Below, piece after piece: positions 48,722 through 57,614 of a stretch of 64,000 bases of DNA. The position numbers were made by a program, and so were the translations under genes. The stretch comes from Thermoanaerobacterium xylanolyticum LX-11. GTDB lineage: Bacteria; Bacillota; Thermoanaerobacteria; Thermoanaerobacterales; Thermoanaerobacteraceae. The stretch's first letter is position 1, and every line of letters starts with the position of its first letter. Under the pieces are notes generated by a model. It saw nothing but the letters and a program-made list of their open reading frames with translations. It did no database searches and was not told the DNA's origin. The stretch spans positions 755,001 through 819,000 of the forward strand of contig NC_015555.1 in the NCBI RefSeq assembly GCF_000189775.2, read 5' to 3'.

Positions 48722-50006
48722 TATTATAGGACAATATATTTTAGATATTTATCCAGATTTAACTGAGAAAAATAGTACATTTTTAAAATCAGTCAAATAT
48801 GGCAAAAGTTTTATTGAACAGCGGCAAGTTTTTCATACAATTTCTAAAAAACATATAGAATATATATTTACTTGTATGCCATTATTCAATAAAAAAGGTG
48901 AAATTATTGGAGCAATTGAAATTGGACAAGATACTGATTCTATAAAAAATTTATATCAAAAAATAATAACATTTAATGAACAACTTTATTTAAAGAATGA
49001 TACTCAAGAAATAAATCAAAATCCAATAATAATTACAAGAAATGAGAAAATGAAAGAAGTGTTACATACAGCGAGTATTTATGCGGTTGAAGATTTTCCT
49101 GTTTTAGTTTATGGTGAAACAGGAGTGGGAAAGGAGCTTTTAATTCGTTATATTCATTCTATGAGTAAGTACGCAAACAAACCATTTATTCCTATAAATT
49201 GTGCAGCAATTCCAGAAACATTATTGGAAAGTACGCTTTTTGGTACAATTAAAGGTGCTTTTACAAACGCAGAGAATAGGAAAGGTCTTATAAGTGGCAA
49301 ATGGTGGCAGTATTTTCTTAGATGAACTAAATTCTATGCCATTAAGTATACAAGCAAAATTATTAAGAGTGATAGAAGAAAATAAAATATTAAAGGTAGG
49401 AGATGTTAAACCAATTGATATTAATGTAAGAATTTTGGCTGCTATGAATGAAGATCCAAAAGAAGCTATTTCAAATGGCAGATTACGTAAAGATTTATAC
49501 TATCGCTTTGTAGGTATTTTACGCATTCCTCCAGTTAGAGAACGCAAAGATGATATTCCACTTCTTGTTAATTATTTTATTAAAAAATATTCTGACAAAT
49601 TAGGTAAAAATATTATAACTATAAAAAAAAACTTTTAAAAGAAATGATAAATTATAATTGGCCAGGTAACGTACGAATGATTGAAAATATAATTTATAGA
49701 AGTTTGGTAATGGAAGATAAAGATTCTACAATATTAAATAATCTTGATCGTGAAAATATTTATAATTTACAAAGTGCTGAAAATGAGATTTTTAAAAATT
49801 TGCATAAAGTTACTAATATTTTAGATACATTAAAATTAAAGGATTTGGTTGATGATTTTGAAAAGAATTTAATAATACAAAAACTAAAACTAAATAACGG
49901 AAATATAACTAACACTGCTAAGAACCTTGGAATCCCGCGTACAACGCTTATTGGTAAAATAAATAAGTATAATATAAAGGATAAAATAAACCGGAATTAT
50001 TCATGA
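48722..50006 (+). pseudogene. Sigma-54-dependent activator (RocR-like), truncated and frameshifted
   Basis: The open frame starts directly at the IS1182 copy B end, so the N-terminus is lost. The remainder has a PAS-like stretch (MPLFNKKGEIIGAIEIGQD), AAA+ Walker A GETGVGKE, the sigma-54 contact loop as GAFTNA (usually GAFTGA), Walker B GGSIFLDELNSM and a C-terminal Fis-type HTH (GNITNTAKNLGIPRTTLIGKI). There are two frame breaks: near 49280-49293, where about two bases are missing before ANGGSIF, and at a nine-A run near 49625-49635, before LLKEMINYNWPGNVR. The product cannot be made; the regulated operon is not identified. Confidence 0.88.
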
Positions 50007-50074
50007 ATTTAATGTCTGTATAATGGGGTTAAATTTCTCAGCTTAACCTGAAACTTTTAGGTCAAAGAAATAAA

Positions 50075-50422
50075 ATGAATGATCACTTCTATATAGCACC
50101 GATAATGTTGCTGATATTGCTTCTTCCAGCAGCTTATATATATGACAAACATGCTGAATCAATGGCGCAGAAATATACAAAAAACATGGAACTGTCAATA
50201 CTGAAAATCACAGAACCAAGCACATGGAGCAAGGTCTATCATTGCCATATCAAGTCTGACAAAATAGATACTGATTGCAAAATAGTATGCTATAAGGATT
50301 CACAAATAATAAGGTCAGTTATATTTCCGAAAGAATGGAGAGAAAAAAATAAAGAAATATATAAATATCATGCTTATATTGCAAACATAATTAAGAAACA
50401 AATTGAAAGAGTTTATTTTTAA
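50075..50422 (+). CDS. Hypothetical protein with N-terminal membrane anchor
   Basis: 115 aa, not recognised. One hydrophobic segment (about 6-22, FYIAPIMLLILLLPAAYIY) is followed by a soluble charged domain with three Cys (CHIKSDKIDTDCKIVC). The ribosome site is weak. It lies just before the toxin locus, and the 230 bases after it show no gene; a relation to the toxin is not shown. Confidence 0.45.
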   Translation: MNDHFYIAPIMLLILLLPAAYIYDKHAESMAQKYTKNMELSILKITEPSTWSKVYHCHIKSDKIDTDCKIVCYKDSQIIRSVIFPKEWREKNKEIYKYHAYIANIIKKQIERVYF

Positions 50423-50653
50423 AACTTTTGCAAAAGGTTATATATCAAAAAATGTCAAAATTTACGAAAAATTTTCCAAAGACATAACTAAAGTTGATAA
50501 AAAAATAACCGAAATAAATAACATAAAATTACTAAAAAGGCTAATTTATATATTTCTAGAATTAAACTAAATAAATTTTGTTAAAAAGGATGATGACAAA
50601 AACAATTTACTTTTTATTAAGTTATATATAAAATAGAAGGAGTAAGTTAATAA

Positions 50654-51942
50654 GTGAATGCTATGGCTTCAGGGGGAGGAACTTTAAGGTCAACATGAGT
50701 TTTAGATAATCCAAACACGTACATATCTAAAGGAAATACAAAGGAGAAGTAGTAAAACAGACACAGCAAATTCTTAATAAGTTAGGCTATAATACTGGTG
50801 GCGTTGATGGAGTATTTGGCAAAAACACAGACGATGCAATACGTAATTTTCAGAAGGCACATGGCTTAACAGCAGATGGAATAGTTGGACCGCAGACATT
50901 AGCAGCATTAAGGCAGGTCGTAAACAACACTTCATTATCATCTTCAAGTGTAAGTGTAAATAGAACAAATAACAGCGTTTCATACATTACGTATAATAGC
51001 AATGGAACAAAAAATATCATAAACAATTCAAAAATTGACACACTTGCAGGAGACATAAGCAGAAATACAAGTACAGCAGTGTATAAAACCTATGATAAAA
51101 ACGGCAAAACACAAACAACGAGCTTTTTCAGTATAGTAAAAAACTTTGGAGAAGGGCTAGGAGAAGCCGTAGAAGATACAGCAAAAGGGATAGTAAGTAT
51201 TGCAACACATCCAAAAGAAGTAGTAAAAGGCATAGAGTATGTAGTATCACATCCTGCTGAAACAGTAGATACAATAAAAAACGAAGCAATAAAAACATAT
51301 AATGAATTTAAAAACGGAGATGCAAATACAAAAGCAAAAATACTTGGTGACATAACAGGAGAAGTAGCTTTATCAGTAATAGGTACAAAAGGAATAGATA
51401 AAGCAGTAAAAGGAATAGAAGAAGCAGGAGTAATAGCAAGAACAGCAGAAGCAGCAGAAGCAGTGAGTGATGTAGCAAATGCAGAGAAAGCAGTAGGAGT
51501 TGCAGAAAAAGCTATAGAGAATGTTTCTATGACTACTGAGAAAGTAGAAACGACCACTGTAAAAGAAGCCGCTTCAAGTTCCTCAAAAGTTGCATCAAAA
51601 TGGCTTGACGAAAATGGAAAATATATATGGCCTCCTAATGATGGATTCGAAGGTGCACCAGTAAAGAAAGTATTTAAACCAGGTGAAAGGTTTGATAGAT
51701 ATGGAAAAGAAACAGGAGAATTTACAGCGCCAGTAGGTACACCTTTTGAAATGAGATCTTTGCCATCAGAATATAAGAATTCAGTACCATATAATGTATA
51801 TGAAGTAGTAAAACCATTTGAAGCATTGGAAGGTAAAACAGCTCCATGGTTTGACCAGCCAGGAGGAGGAACACAATGTAAATTACCAAAGACAATAAAA
51901 GAATTAATAAACGAAGGATATATAAGAAAGGTGGAGAAGTAA
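50654..51942 (+). pseudogene. Polymorphic toxin: peptidoglycan-binding domain + linker + TNT (NAD+ glycohydrolase) tip; 5' end damaged
   Basis: The coding sequence is open from 50731 to the stop at 51942 (404 codons). First comes a PG_binding_1 domain (TQQILNKLGYNTGGVDGVFG, AIRNFQKAHGLTADGIVG), then a Ser/Asn-rich linker and a long Ala/Glu/Val helical region. Last is a C-terminal TNT domain: YIWPPNDGFEG, PGERFDRYGKETGEFTAPVG, VYEVVKPF, and WFDQPGGGTQ with the Gln of the catalytic site. The 5' end is broken: the likely start (GTG 50654 or ATG 50663) meets a TGA at about 50696 and the frame shifts near 50740. A GTG at 51079 could still give a 287-aa TNT protein without the wall-binding domain. 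The immunity gene follows one base later. Confidence 0.82.
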
Positions 51943-51943
51943 T

Positions 51944-52216
51944 ATGAATTTAAAAGAATTAAAAGAAAGATTAATAAAAGAAAATATACCTCAGATATGG
52001 TGGGGTATACCTGGACAATTTTCTCCCGCTTCTCTTTCATGGTTAGAACAAAATGAGGAAGGAAATTGGATAGTATATGACCAAGATGAGAGAGGGAACA
52101 AATATACAATAAAAACTTTTACATCAGAAGAAGAAGCTTGTGAATTTTTTTATAATTATGTGATTAAAGAATATGAAGAAGCAAAACCTTATATAGGTAA
52201 AGGTAAAGACTTATAA
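51944..52216 (+). CDS. Probable immunity protein for the TNT toxin
   Basis: 90-aa soluble acidic protein. Its start is one base after the toxin stop, with GGTGGAG inside the toxin end. The segment WIVYDQDERGNKYTIKTFTSEEEACEFFYNYV resembles immunity proteins of polymorphic toxins, which often have W-x-V-Y and a Glu-rich stretch before Cys/Phe. The role is inferred mainly from position: an immunity factor must be made with the NAD-destroying domain. A terminator closes the pair. Confidence 0.68.
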   Translation: MNLKELKERLIKENIPQIWWGIPGQFSPASLSWLEQNEEGNWIVYDQDERGNKYTIKTFTSEEEACEFFYNYVIKEYEEAKPYIGKGKDL

Positions 52217-52220
52217 ATTT

Positions 52221-52253
52221 CAGCACCATAGTTTTAAGCTATGGTGCTGTTTT
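52221..52253 (+). terminator. Terminator after TNT immunity gene
   Basis: CAGCACCATAG and CTATGGTGCTG form an 11-bp perfect stem with TTTT after it. Confidence 0.88.
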
Positions 52254-52262
52254 AAAAATAAG

Positions 52263-52601
52263 AATTTATAATTAAGCGAAAACAGTAGAAGCAGTATATG
52301 ATATGAAAAAAAATCGGAAAAAATAGTTGGTACTGTTGAAAAAACTGTAGAAGCAAGTGTAATAAAAATAACAGATAATAAGCTTCCAATGACCAACAAA
52401 CCAAATTCAATTGTTGAAAGAATTGATGCTAATGGGAATATAATTCAAAGAAGATACTATGGTTCAAATGGTCAAGCAGTTAAGGATATTGATTACACTA
52501 ATCATGGTAATCCAAACCAACATCCAGAAGTTCCTCATGAACATACGTGTATTGGAGCAATCCCAATAAACCTGTTAGAAAGTAAAGAGGTGATAAAATG
52601 A
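52263..52601 (+). pseudogene. Orphan C-terminal toxin tip (second cassette)
   Basis: The last 70 codons from ATG 52389 encode a compact tip with SIVERIDANGNIIQRRYYGS and DIDYTNHGNPNQHPEVPHEH, a His-rich end known from polymorphic toxin C-termini. Upstream, partly out of frame, lie codons for TVEAVYD and KKSEKIVGTVEKTVEASV, which resemble the Val/Glu helical region before the TNT tip. This is thus a displaced alternative toxin end without its N-terminal delivery part. Activity is unknown; the conserved His and Asp suggest a nuclease-like fold, but this is a guess. Confidence 0.65.
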
Positions 52602-52837
52602 AGTACAGCTACTTAGAACTCAAAGAGGATTTAAGTATTGGTCATGAAGTGGAATTTTTATACAATAATGAAAAATATTCGATTAGTCATAATGAAAAGG
52701 GTTGGTATTTGACAAGGTTTAGTGATAATGTCTACCAATCCTTCAACGATAGCGAAGAACTTCTAGAAAAAGCACTTATAGGTAATAAGCGTATTAAAGA
52801 AATTTGGGATAATGTAGTGGTTGAGTCAATTTTTTAG
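52598..52837 (+). CDS. Probable immunity protein of the second toxin cassette
   Basis: 79-aa protein whose ATG overlaps the stop of the orphan tip (ATGA), with AAGAGGTG as ribosome site. The pattern VEFLYNNEKYSISHNEKGW and LLEKALIGNKRIKEIWDNV is like small immunity proteins next to toxin tips of this class. It is intact although its toxin is headless, as expected for orphan cassettes kept for protection. Confidence 0.62.
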   Translation: MKYSYLELKEDLSIGHEVEFLYNNEKYSISHNEKGWYLTRFSDNVYQSFNDSEELLEKALIGNKRIKEIWDNVVVESIF

Positions 52838-52988
52838 TAAAATACTTAGATAAAACAAATAAAATATTCCAGAGATTTCGCATTTAAAAATTTATAGAGT
52901 GATAAACACGTTGATTTATATAATTTAACTAAGAGCAGCTAGAAATATGTGATTTTCCGTTTTTTACTGGAAATTGAAAGAAAAAAAT

Positions 52989-53050
52989 TTGCAAAATAAA
53001 AGCATCCTTTCTATAATATGTTTTGTGACAACCTAAATAGAAAGGATGCT
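52989..53050 (+). promoter_or_regulatory. Transposase promoter with ribosome-site hairpin
   Basis: TTGCAA (52989-52994), 17-base spacer and TATAAT (53012-53017). A perfect 14-bp inverted repeat, AGCATCCTTTCTAT (53001-53014) and ATAGAAAGGATGCT (53037-53050), brackets the start of transcription; the second arm holds the GAAAGGATG ribosome site. Read-through RNA would fold and hide the site, while RNA from the inner promoter starts in the loop and stays open. Confidence 0.75.
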
Positions 53051-53056
53051 GATAAA

Positions 53057-54310
53057 ATGAACAAAAGTTATTTAAAACAAATGCTTATTTACTTCTCTAA
53101 GATATACCATCTTGGAGAAAAAATCAATACCCTAAAAGATAAAAGAGCAAAATCTTCAGTAAAAATTTCAACAGTTACCTTTGTAGTATTATTTGGATTT
53201 ATGCTTCAAATAAGGAGTTTTAATAGGTTGGAACATTGGCTTAAAAAAGGTAAATTTAAAAAAGTATTACCTAAAAAGACTAAAATTCCTCGTATTGACA
53301 CTATTAGGCATGTTTTAAGTAATTTTGATTTAGATGGCTTAAATGAACTTAATAATAGTATAATCAAGACAAGTACAAAAAATAAGGTTTTTAGAAAAGG
53401 AACTATAGATGGACTAAAAGTTGTTGCAATAGATGGTGTAGAGTTATTTGAAAGCACTAATAAGTGCTGTGATAATTGTCTTACACGAGTCCAAAAGGAC
53501 GGGATTACTCATTACTTTCATAGGTCAGTAATATGTGCAACTGTAGGTTCTGATCCACATCTTATCATAGGTCAGGAAATGCTTGAACCAAAAAGAGATG
53601 CTTCAGATAAAGACGAAGGAGAAATCACAGCAGGCAAGCGTCTAATTAGAAAATTGCATAAAGAATTTCATCATTTTGCAGACATTATAGTAGCTGATGC
53701 ATTATATTGCAAATCTACTTGGATTAAAGAAGTATTATCAATAGGGATGGATGCAGTAGTAAGGGTTAAAGATGAAAGACTTAATATAGTTAAGGATGCA
53801 CTTGGTTTATTCAAGTGTCGAGAAGCAGATAAAGAATGGACTGTTAAGAAAAAAAGTAACAATTATATTAAAATAAAGGCCTGGGACGAAGACAATTTTT
53901 AAATGCCTAATTCCGACATAGAAGTAAGGTTTATAAAATTTATAGAGGAGATACATAGCTCAAGCAAAGTAGAAACAAAAGAATCATGGATAATAACTAC
54001 CTCTAAAGTTACTTCAGTAGAAACTTTATGGAAAATAATACATAAAAGATGGGAAATTGAAAACAATACTTTTCATCAACTAAAAACAGAATGGCACTTA
54101 AATCACTGTTTTCTGCACAGTCCTGAGGGTGTAGAAACTGTGTTAATGTTTATAATAATAGCATTTAATTTGATGCAATTATATTTCTTCAGGTGTATAA
54201 GAAATTTTAGGGAAAAGCATATGCTTCAAATAGATATTATTGAAGATATAAAAGATGAGATATTTATCATAGAAACTGGATGGAGTAATCCACTGTTTGT
54301 GAAGACATAA
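53057..54310 (+). pseudogene. IS4-like DDE transposase with one in-frame stop
   Basis: One continuous frame of about 417 codons is split by a TAA at 53900-53902 after KAWDEDNF. The first part has VVAIDGVELFES (first Asp) and DIIVADALYC (second Asp); the second part has RWEIENNTFHQLKTEWHLNHCF with the Glu. A single base change would explain the stop, so it is a recent inactivation. The exact IS family is uncertain (IS4/ISAs1-like). Confidence 0.82.
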
Positions 54311-54541
54311 TTTGAAACAAAACTGGAAATTCATTATTAAAATTCATGGGGTAAGGGGAAAGTATAACTTTTTTAGCATCTAAATGGATTTACTATTACC
54401 ATATATTCAACTAGATGTAAAATATAAAAATTCTTGTAAAGATAAATTTTTTGCTGGAATTTTGATGCGAAATCTCTGATATAATATAATGTATGGAATT
54501 TGAAAAATAGAGAGAAACCACTATTCTAAGCATTTTGGGTG

Positions 54542-55258
54542 ATGAAGGGATATGGTTCGCAGTCTACTAAGTATAGATTGGGATTACTTTATTCCTTTAA
54601 AAAAGAGTGGTTGAATTCCTACACTGAGACACCAAGAAATATAGAGTGGATATGGTATAAAAGGTATTTAGAAAGCTCTTTAAGAGGTGTTGACTTAGAA
54701 AAATCGGTAGGCATATCCTTGCGGTTGAATAATTTTTGGGATAAGATAAGAGAACATTTCAGTTTTGAAAAAGACATTGAAGTATACGTGTCTGAGTCTC
54801 ACATGTTGTCATATCATATAGCTATAAAAAATGAATGTGAAGAAGTGTACTCTTTAGATACGCATGCTGATTTAGGATATGGGGGAATTAGTTCAGTAAG
54901 TTTTAAGTTAAATTGTGCTAATTGGATGGGTAAACTGTTAAATGAAGGTCGGATAAAAAGGGCTCATATAGTATACAGCCATCATACAACTGAAAAGCCA
55001 GAGGATTTTAAAGATTTTAATAAACTTTTTAAGGTTAGATATTACAATGATATTGATGCATTGCCTAATGGTATATATACAGCAGCTATACATATATGCA
55101 GATCGGGTGCATGGACACCACCTTGGCTTGACGATGAGTTTTTTAAGTTTGTAAATAACCTAAACCTGCCATATAAAGTGGTTAAACTTTACAGAAGGAA
55201 ATGGGACATTAGAAAAACGCAGCTTTCAGACCTACTTTATTATCTCAATTTTTCATAA
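54542..55258 (+). CDS. Hypothetical protein, possibly UPF0489/arginase-like fold
   Basis: 238 aa, no signal peptide or membrane segment. The segment VYSLDTHADLGYGG has a D-x-H-x-D pattern of the kind used for metal binding in arginase-like and UPF0489 proteins, and later IYTAAIHICRSGAWTPPW may form a second part of a site. I cannot assign a family firmly. ATG 54542 is next to a GTG at 54539, with only GGGTG before it. It stands alone between an IS and tRNA-Leu, with a terminator after it. Confidence 0.6.
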   Translation: MKGYGSQSTKYRLGLLYSFKKEWLNSYTETPRNIEWIWYKRYLESSLRGVDLEKSVGISLRLNNFWDKIREHFSFEKDIEVYVSESHMLSYHIAIKNECEEVYSLDTHADLGYGGISSVSFKLNCANWMGKLLNEGRIKRAHIVYSHHTTEKPEDFKDFNKLFKVRYYNDIDALPNGIYTAAIHICRSGAWTPPWLDDEFFKFVNNLNLPYKVVKLYRRKWDIRKTQLSDLLYYLNFS

Positions 55259-55297
55259 AAAATTTATAGATAATATGTATGGATAGTCTTAAAACTA

Positions 55298-55336
55298 AAA
55301 GGCGTTAACCTAAAAGTAGGTCAACGCCTTTATCTA
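55298..55336 (+). terminator. Intrinsic terminator
   Basis: AAAGGCGTT and AACGCCTTT pair around an inner AACCTA-AAAG-TAGGT hairpin; TATC follows. It lies between the unknown gene and tRNA-Leu. Confidence 0.7.
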
Positions 55337-55366
55337 TGTATATCTCCATCACAATTCATATATTTT

Positions 55367-55450
55367 TGGTGCGGATGAAGGGATTTGAACCCCCACGTCA
55401 AAGACACTAGATCCTAAGTCTAGCGCGTCTGCCAATTCCGCCACATCCGC
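55367..55450 (-). tRNA. tRNA-Leu(TAG)
   Basis: On the minus strand: acceptor GCGGATG/CATCCGC, anticodon loop CTTAGGA, long variable arm, T-loop GGTTCAAATCC, encoded CCA. Confidence 0.96.
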
Positions 55451-55822
55451 ACATAAATTTTTATGTCAAAAAACTTAACAATGGTATTATAATTAATATT
55501 CGTTAAAATGTCAATAGTGGATATGGTTTAAAAATCTCATTTCTATATACAAGTTTTTCTATACATATTAATAATATATATTTCTGTAACAAATAAGTTA
55601 TATCTTCATAATATATAAAGAGTAATTTCGGAAACTAATTTCCAGCGTCATACTATGGCATAAATTAGAAATTAGATACAGAAAATAACAAAGCCTTTGC
55701 GATAAAATACTGAAAAGAGGAAAGAAAATGTAAAATAATGAAAATCAATTTTAAAAAAGAGTATAAGAAATAAAGCCTAATAAAATAGGTTTAAAAATTA
55801 ACAGTATATGGAATCTCAATAT
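55451..55822. other. Intergenic, no gene seen
   Basis: AT-rich stretch between tRNA-Leu and a transposase gene. It likely contains the left end of that transposase's element and its terminator (AGCCTA-ATAAAA-TAGGTT near 55774), but I could not match end repeats. Confidence 0.4.
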
Positions 55823-57334
55823 TTATGCTACTCTACCTAATAATCCATCAAGCATAGAAATAAAATCAAACTTAGATTTTTTCAATCTAGCATCAAGATG
55901 GATATTAATAGAGTGTATCATAATCCAGAAAGACCAACGCTTTTTGCCTCTGGTTTTAGATAGCTCCAACTCATAGTCATTAAGAAGCCTTTTGTTAACA
56001 CGCTCAGAAGAAGTTCGCTTTTTCATCTCGCATTTCCATTCATCAGAACCACGTGGAATGACGGTAAACAAGCGAGGATCAGATGAAGGCTTCGTATAAA
56101 CGGTTCTACCATAATCAGAAGAGGAGCACTTATCTTTACAATTACATGAATCAACTTTACCAGTCGCAAAAGGACAGCGCCATTTAATTCTGTTACGGTC
56201 TTTCATAAAACCATTGTAAACCATAGGTAATCCTGCCATACAGACAGGAATACCATTTTCATTGATTTTAATAGTACCTTGGTACTTGCTGTTGTTTTTA
56301 TTCTTCTTATTAAGCGGAATTACAGGTTTAATATTCCACTTATTAAGAAGATGATAAGTAGGGTAATTATCATGAGCACAATCACCAATAAATTTATCAA
56401 AAACGAAATCAGGATACAAAGCCCTTGCTTCAGACAAAGCAATAATAGCAGTAACACCATCATAACGAGGAGCCTCAACCAAGCGAAGATAAATCGGAAT
56501 ATCAAATTTAAGCTCTTCGTTATATGTCACTAAAAAATAACCAGAATAACCATAAAACCATGTCTCATGATAACTATCCCAACCATAGCGAGCATCGGGG
56601 TCAGAGAACTTGCGATGGCAGTCACAATTGAATATACCCTTATTAGCACAATCACAAGTTCTAATACCGAAAGGACTTCCGCCGGTTTTAATGCAAGTAC
56701 CGTCACCAGAAATAGTAAGTTTTTCAATATCACCGAGGATGCCATCATTGGCGGAAGGCCTAACAGCAACATCGGCAAAAATTTGTTGAAGAAGCTTCTC
56801 AGGTCTTGACTCAAAAATTTTACCCTGTAAAGCCAAATCAACAAATTTCTGTATAATACCAGGGTGGCGTGGTGGAAGCTTCTGATTTTTAGCAAGTTTT
56901 TTACGTGGTTTGCGTTTAAAAGGATGGAGAGAATCCTGTCGGTCTTTTTCAATATCAGGATCCTCAAGCCATAACCTGTTAATCAAGTCATAATGAGTAC
57001 CAACACCAGGAATATTATCAGGAGACACGCCAATCATGTAACACAAAAGGTCATCATGATGAAGCATGTAAACCCATTTAGTAATACTGTGACATTTAAG
57101 AAGAGACATAAGTACAAAAGACCGAAAAACTTCAGGCTGGTTTTTGGCTGGAGAACCAGTATTAGAGTAATAAGGTTCCAGTACAAGTTTAAGAACATCA
57201 AGATCTAAATTATAGAGTTTAGATAAAGCTTCAGAAAATTGAAGGACACGATTTTTATCTGAAGCATAAATGGGTTGAATATTTTCGACAAGGAAAGACT
57301 GATAATCAGAATGCGAACGCCATGCGCCCAACAT
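55823..57334 (-). CDS. Transposase, DDE type with Cys-rich insert, intact
   Basis: 503-aa transposase. The N-terminal half resembles IS1182/IS5-like N-domains (PAKNQPEVFRSFVLMSLLKC). The core has LTISGDGTCIKTGG with the first Asp, FDKFIGDCAHDNYPTYHLL with the second, and Cys-rich insertions (CDCANKGIFNCDCH; CNCKDKCSSSDYGR). It starts at ATG 57334 after GAGGTGATT. The family is not certain and the element ends were not found; the frame is complete, so it may be active. Confidence 0.8.
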   Translation of the reverse strand: MLGAWRSHSDYQSFLVENIQPIYASDKNRVLQFSEALSKLYNLDLDVLKLVLEPYYSNTGSPAKNQPEVFRSFVLMSLLKCHSITKWVYMLHHDDLLCYMIGVSPDNIPGVGTHYDLINRLWLEDPDIEKDRQDSLHPFKRKPRKKLAKNQKLPPRHPGIIQKFVDLALQGKIFESRPEKLLQQIFADVAVRPSANDGILGDIEKLTISGDGTCIKTGGSPFGIRTCDCANKGIFNCDCHRKFSDPDARYGWDSYHETWFYGYSGYFLVTYNEELKFDIPIYLRLVEAPRYDGVTAIIALSEARALYPDFVFDKFIGDCAHDNYPTYHLLNKWNIKPVIPLNKKNKNNSKYQGTIKINENGIPVCMAGLPMVYNGFMKDRNRIKWRCPFATGKVDSCNCKDKCSSSDYGRTVYTKPSSDPRLFTVIPRGSDEWKCEMKKRTSSERVNKRLLNDYELELSKTRGKKRWSFWIMIHSINIHLDARLKKSKFDFISMLDGLLGRVA

Positions 57335-57335
57335 A

Positions 57336-57398
57336 AAATCACCTCAATAACAAGTAGTATGGTAAAAACACCATCCATTTCGATTATTGGGGCGATTT
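57336..57398 (-). promoter_or_regulatory. Inverted arms able to hide the transposase ribosome site
   Basis: AAATCACCTCAATAA (57336-57350) and TTATTGGGGCGATTT (57384-57398) pair over 15 positions with one mismatch and one G-U. On the minus-strand RNA the upstream arm would cover the GAGGTGATT site. TTGACT lies just upstream of the first arm as a possible -35. Confidence 0.6.
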
Positions 57399-57614
57399 AA
57401 AAAAGTCAAGATAGAATGTAACCATATATGTTAAAAAAAGGAAAATATAAAGAAAAAATCTTACAATGTAAATAAAGATGTAAATGAATTGGAAATCGAA
57501 AAAGGATTTCAGAATGAAATTTTGGGGGATAAATTTAAAAGATGTCTCCTGAAATTCAGATATATCAGGCAACAGAAGTTGCCGAGAATATTCATAAAAA
57601 GAGGGGGGATATAG

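Larger units (their letters stand above)
52870..54478 (+). mobile_element. IS4-like insertion sequence (about 1.6 kb)
   Basis: Perfect 14-base end repeats: CAGAGATTTCGCAT at 52870-52883 and its complement ATGCGAAATCTCTG at 54465-54478, with similarity continuing inward. One transposase gene lies inside. Confidence 0.85.

Noticed and set aside
41350..48730. Target-site duplications of the IS1182 copies
   Set aside because: The bases next to the two ends do not match in either copy, so I do not report duplications.
51090..52109. 339-codon open frame on the minus strand
   Set aside because: Antisense to the TNT toxin and its immunity gene; its low-complexity Ser/Phe composition mirrors the Ala/Glu-rich sense strand.
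52860..54490. Target duplication of the IS4-like element
   Set aside because: Both flanks are A/T-rich and only weakly similar; chance cannot be excluded.
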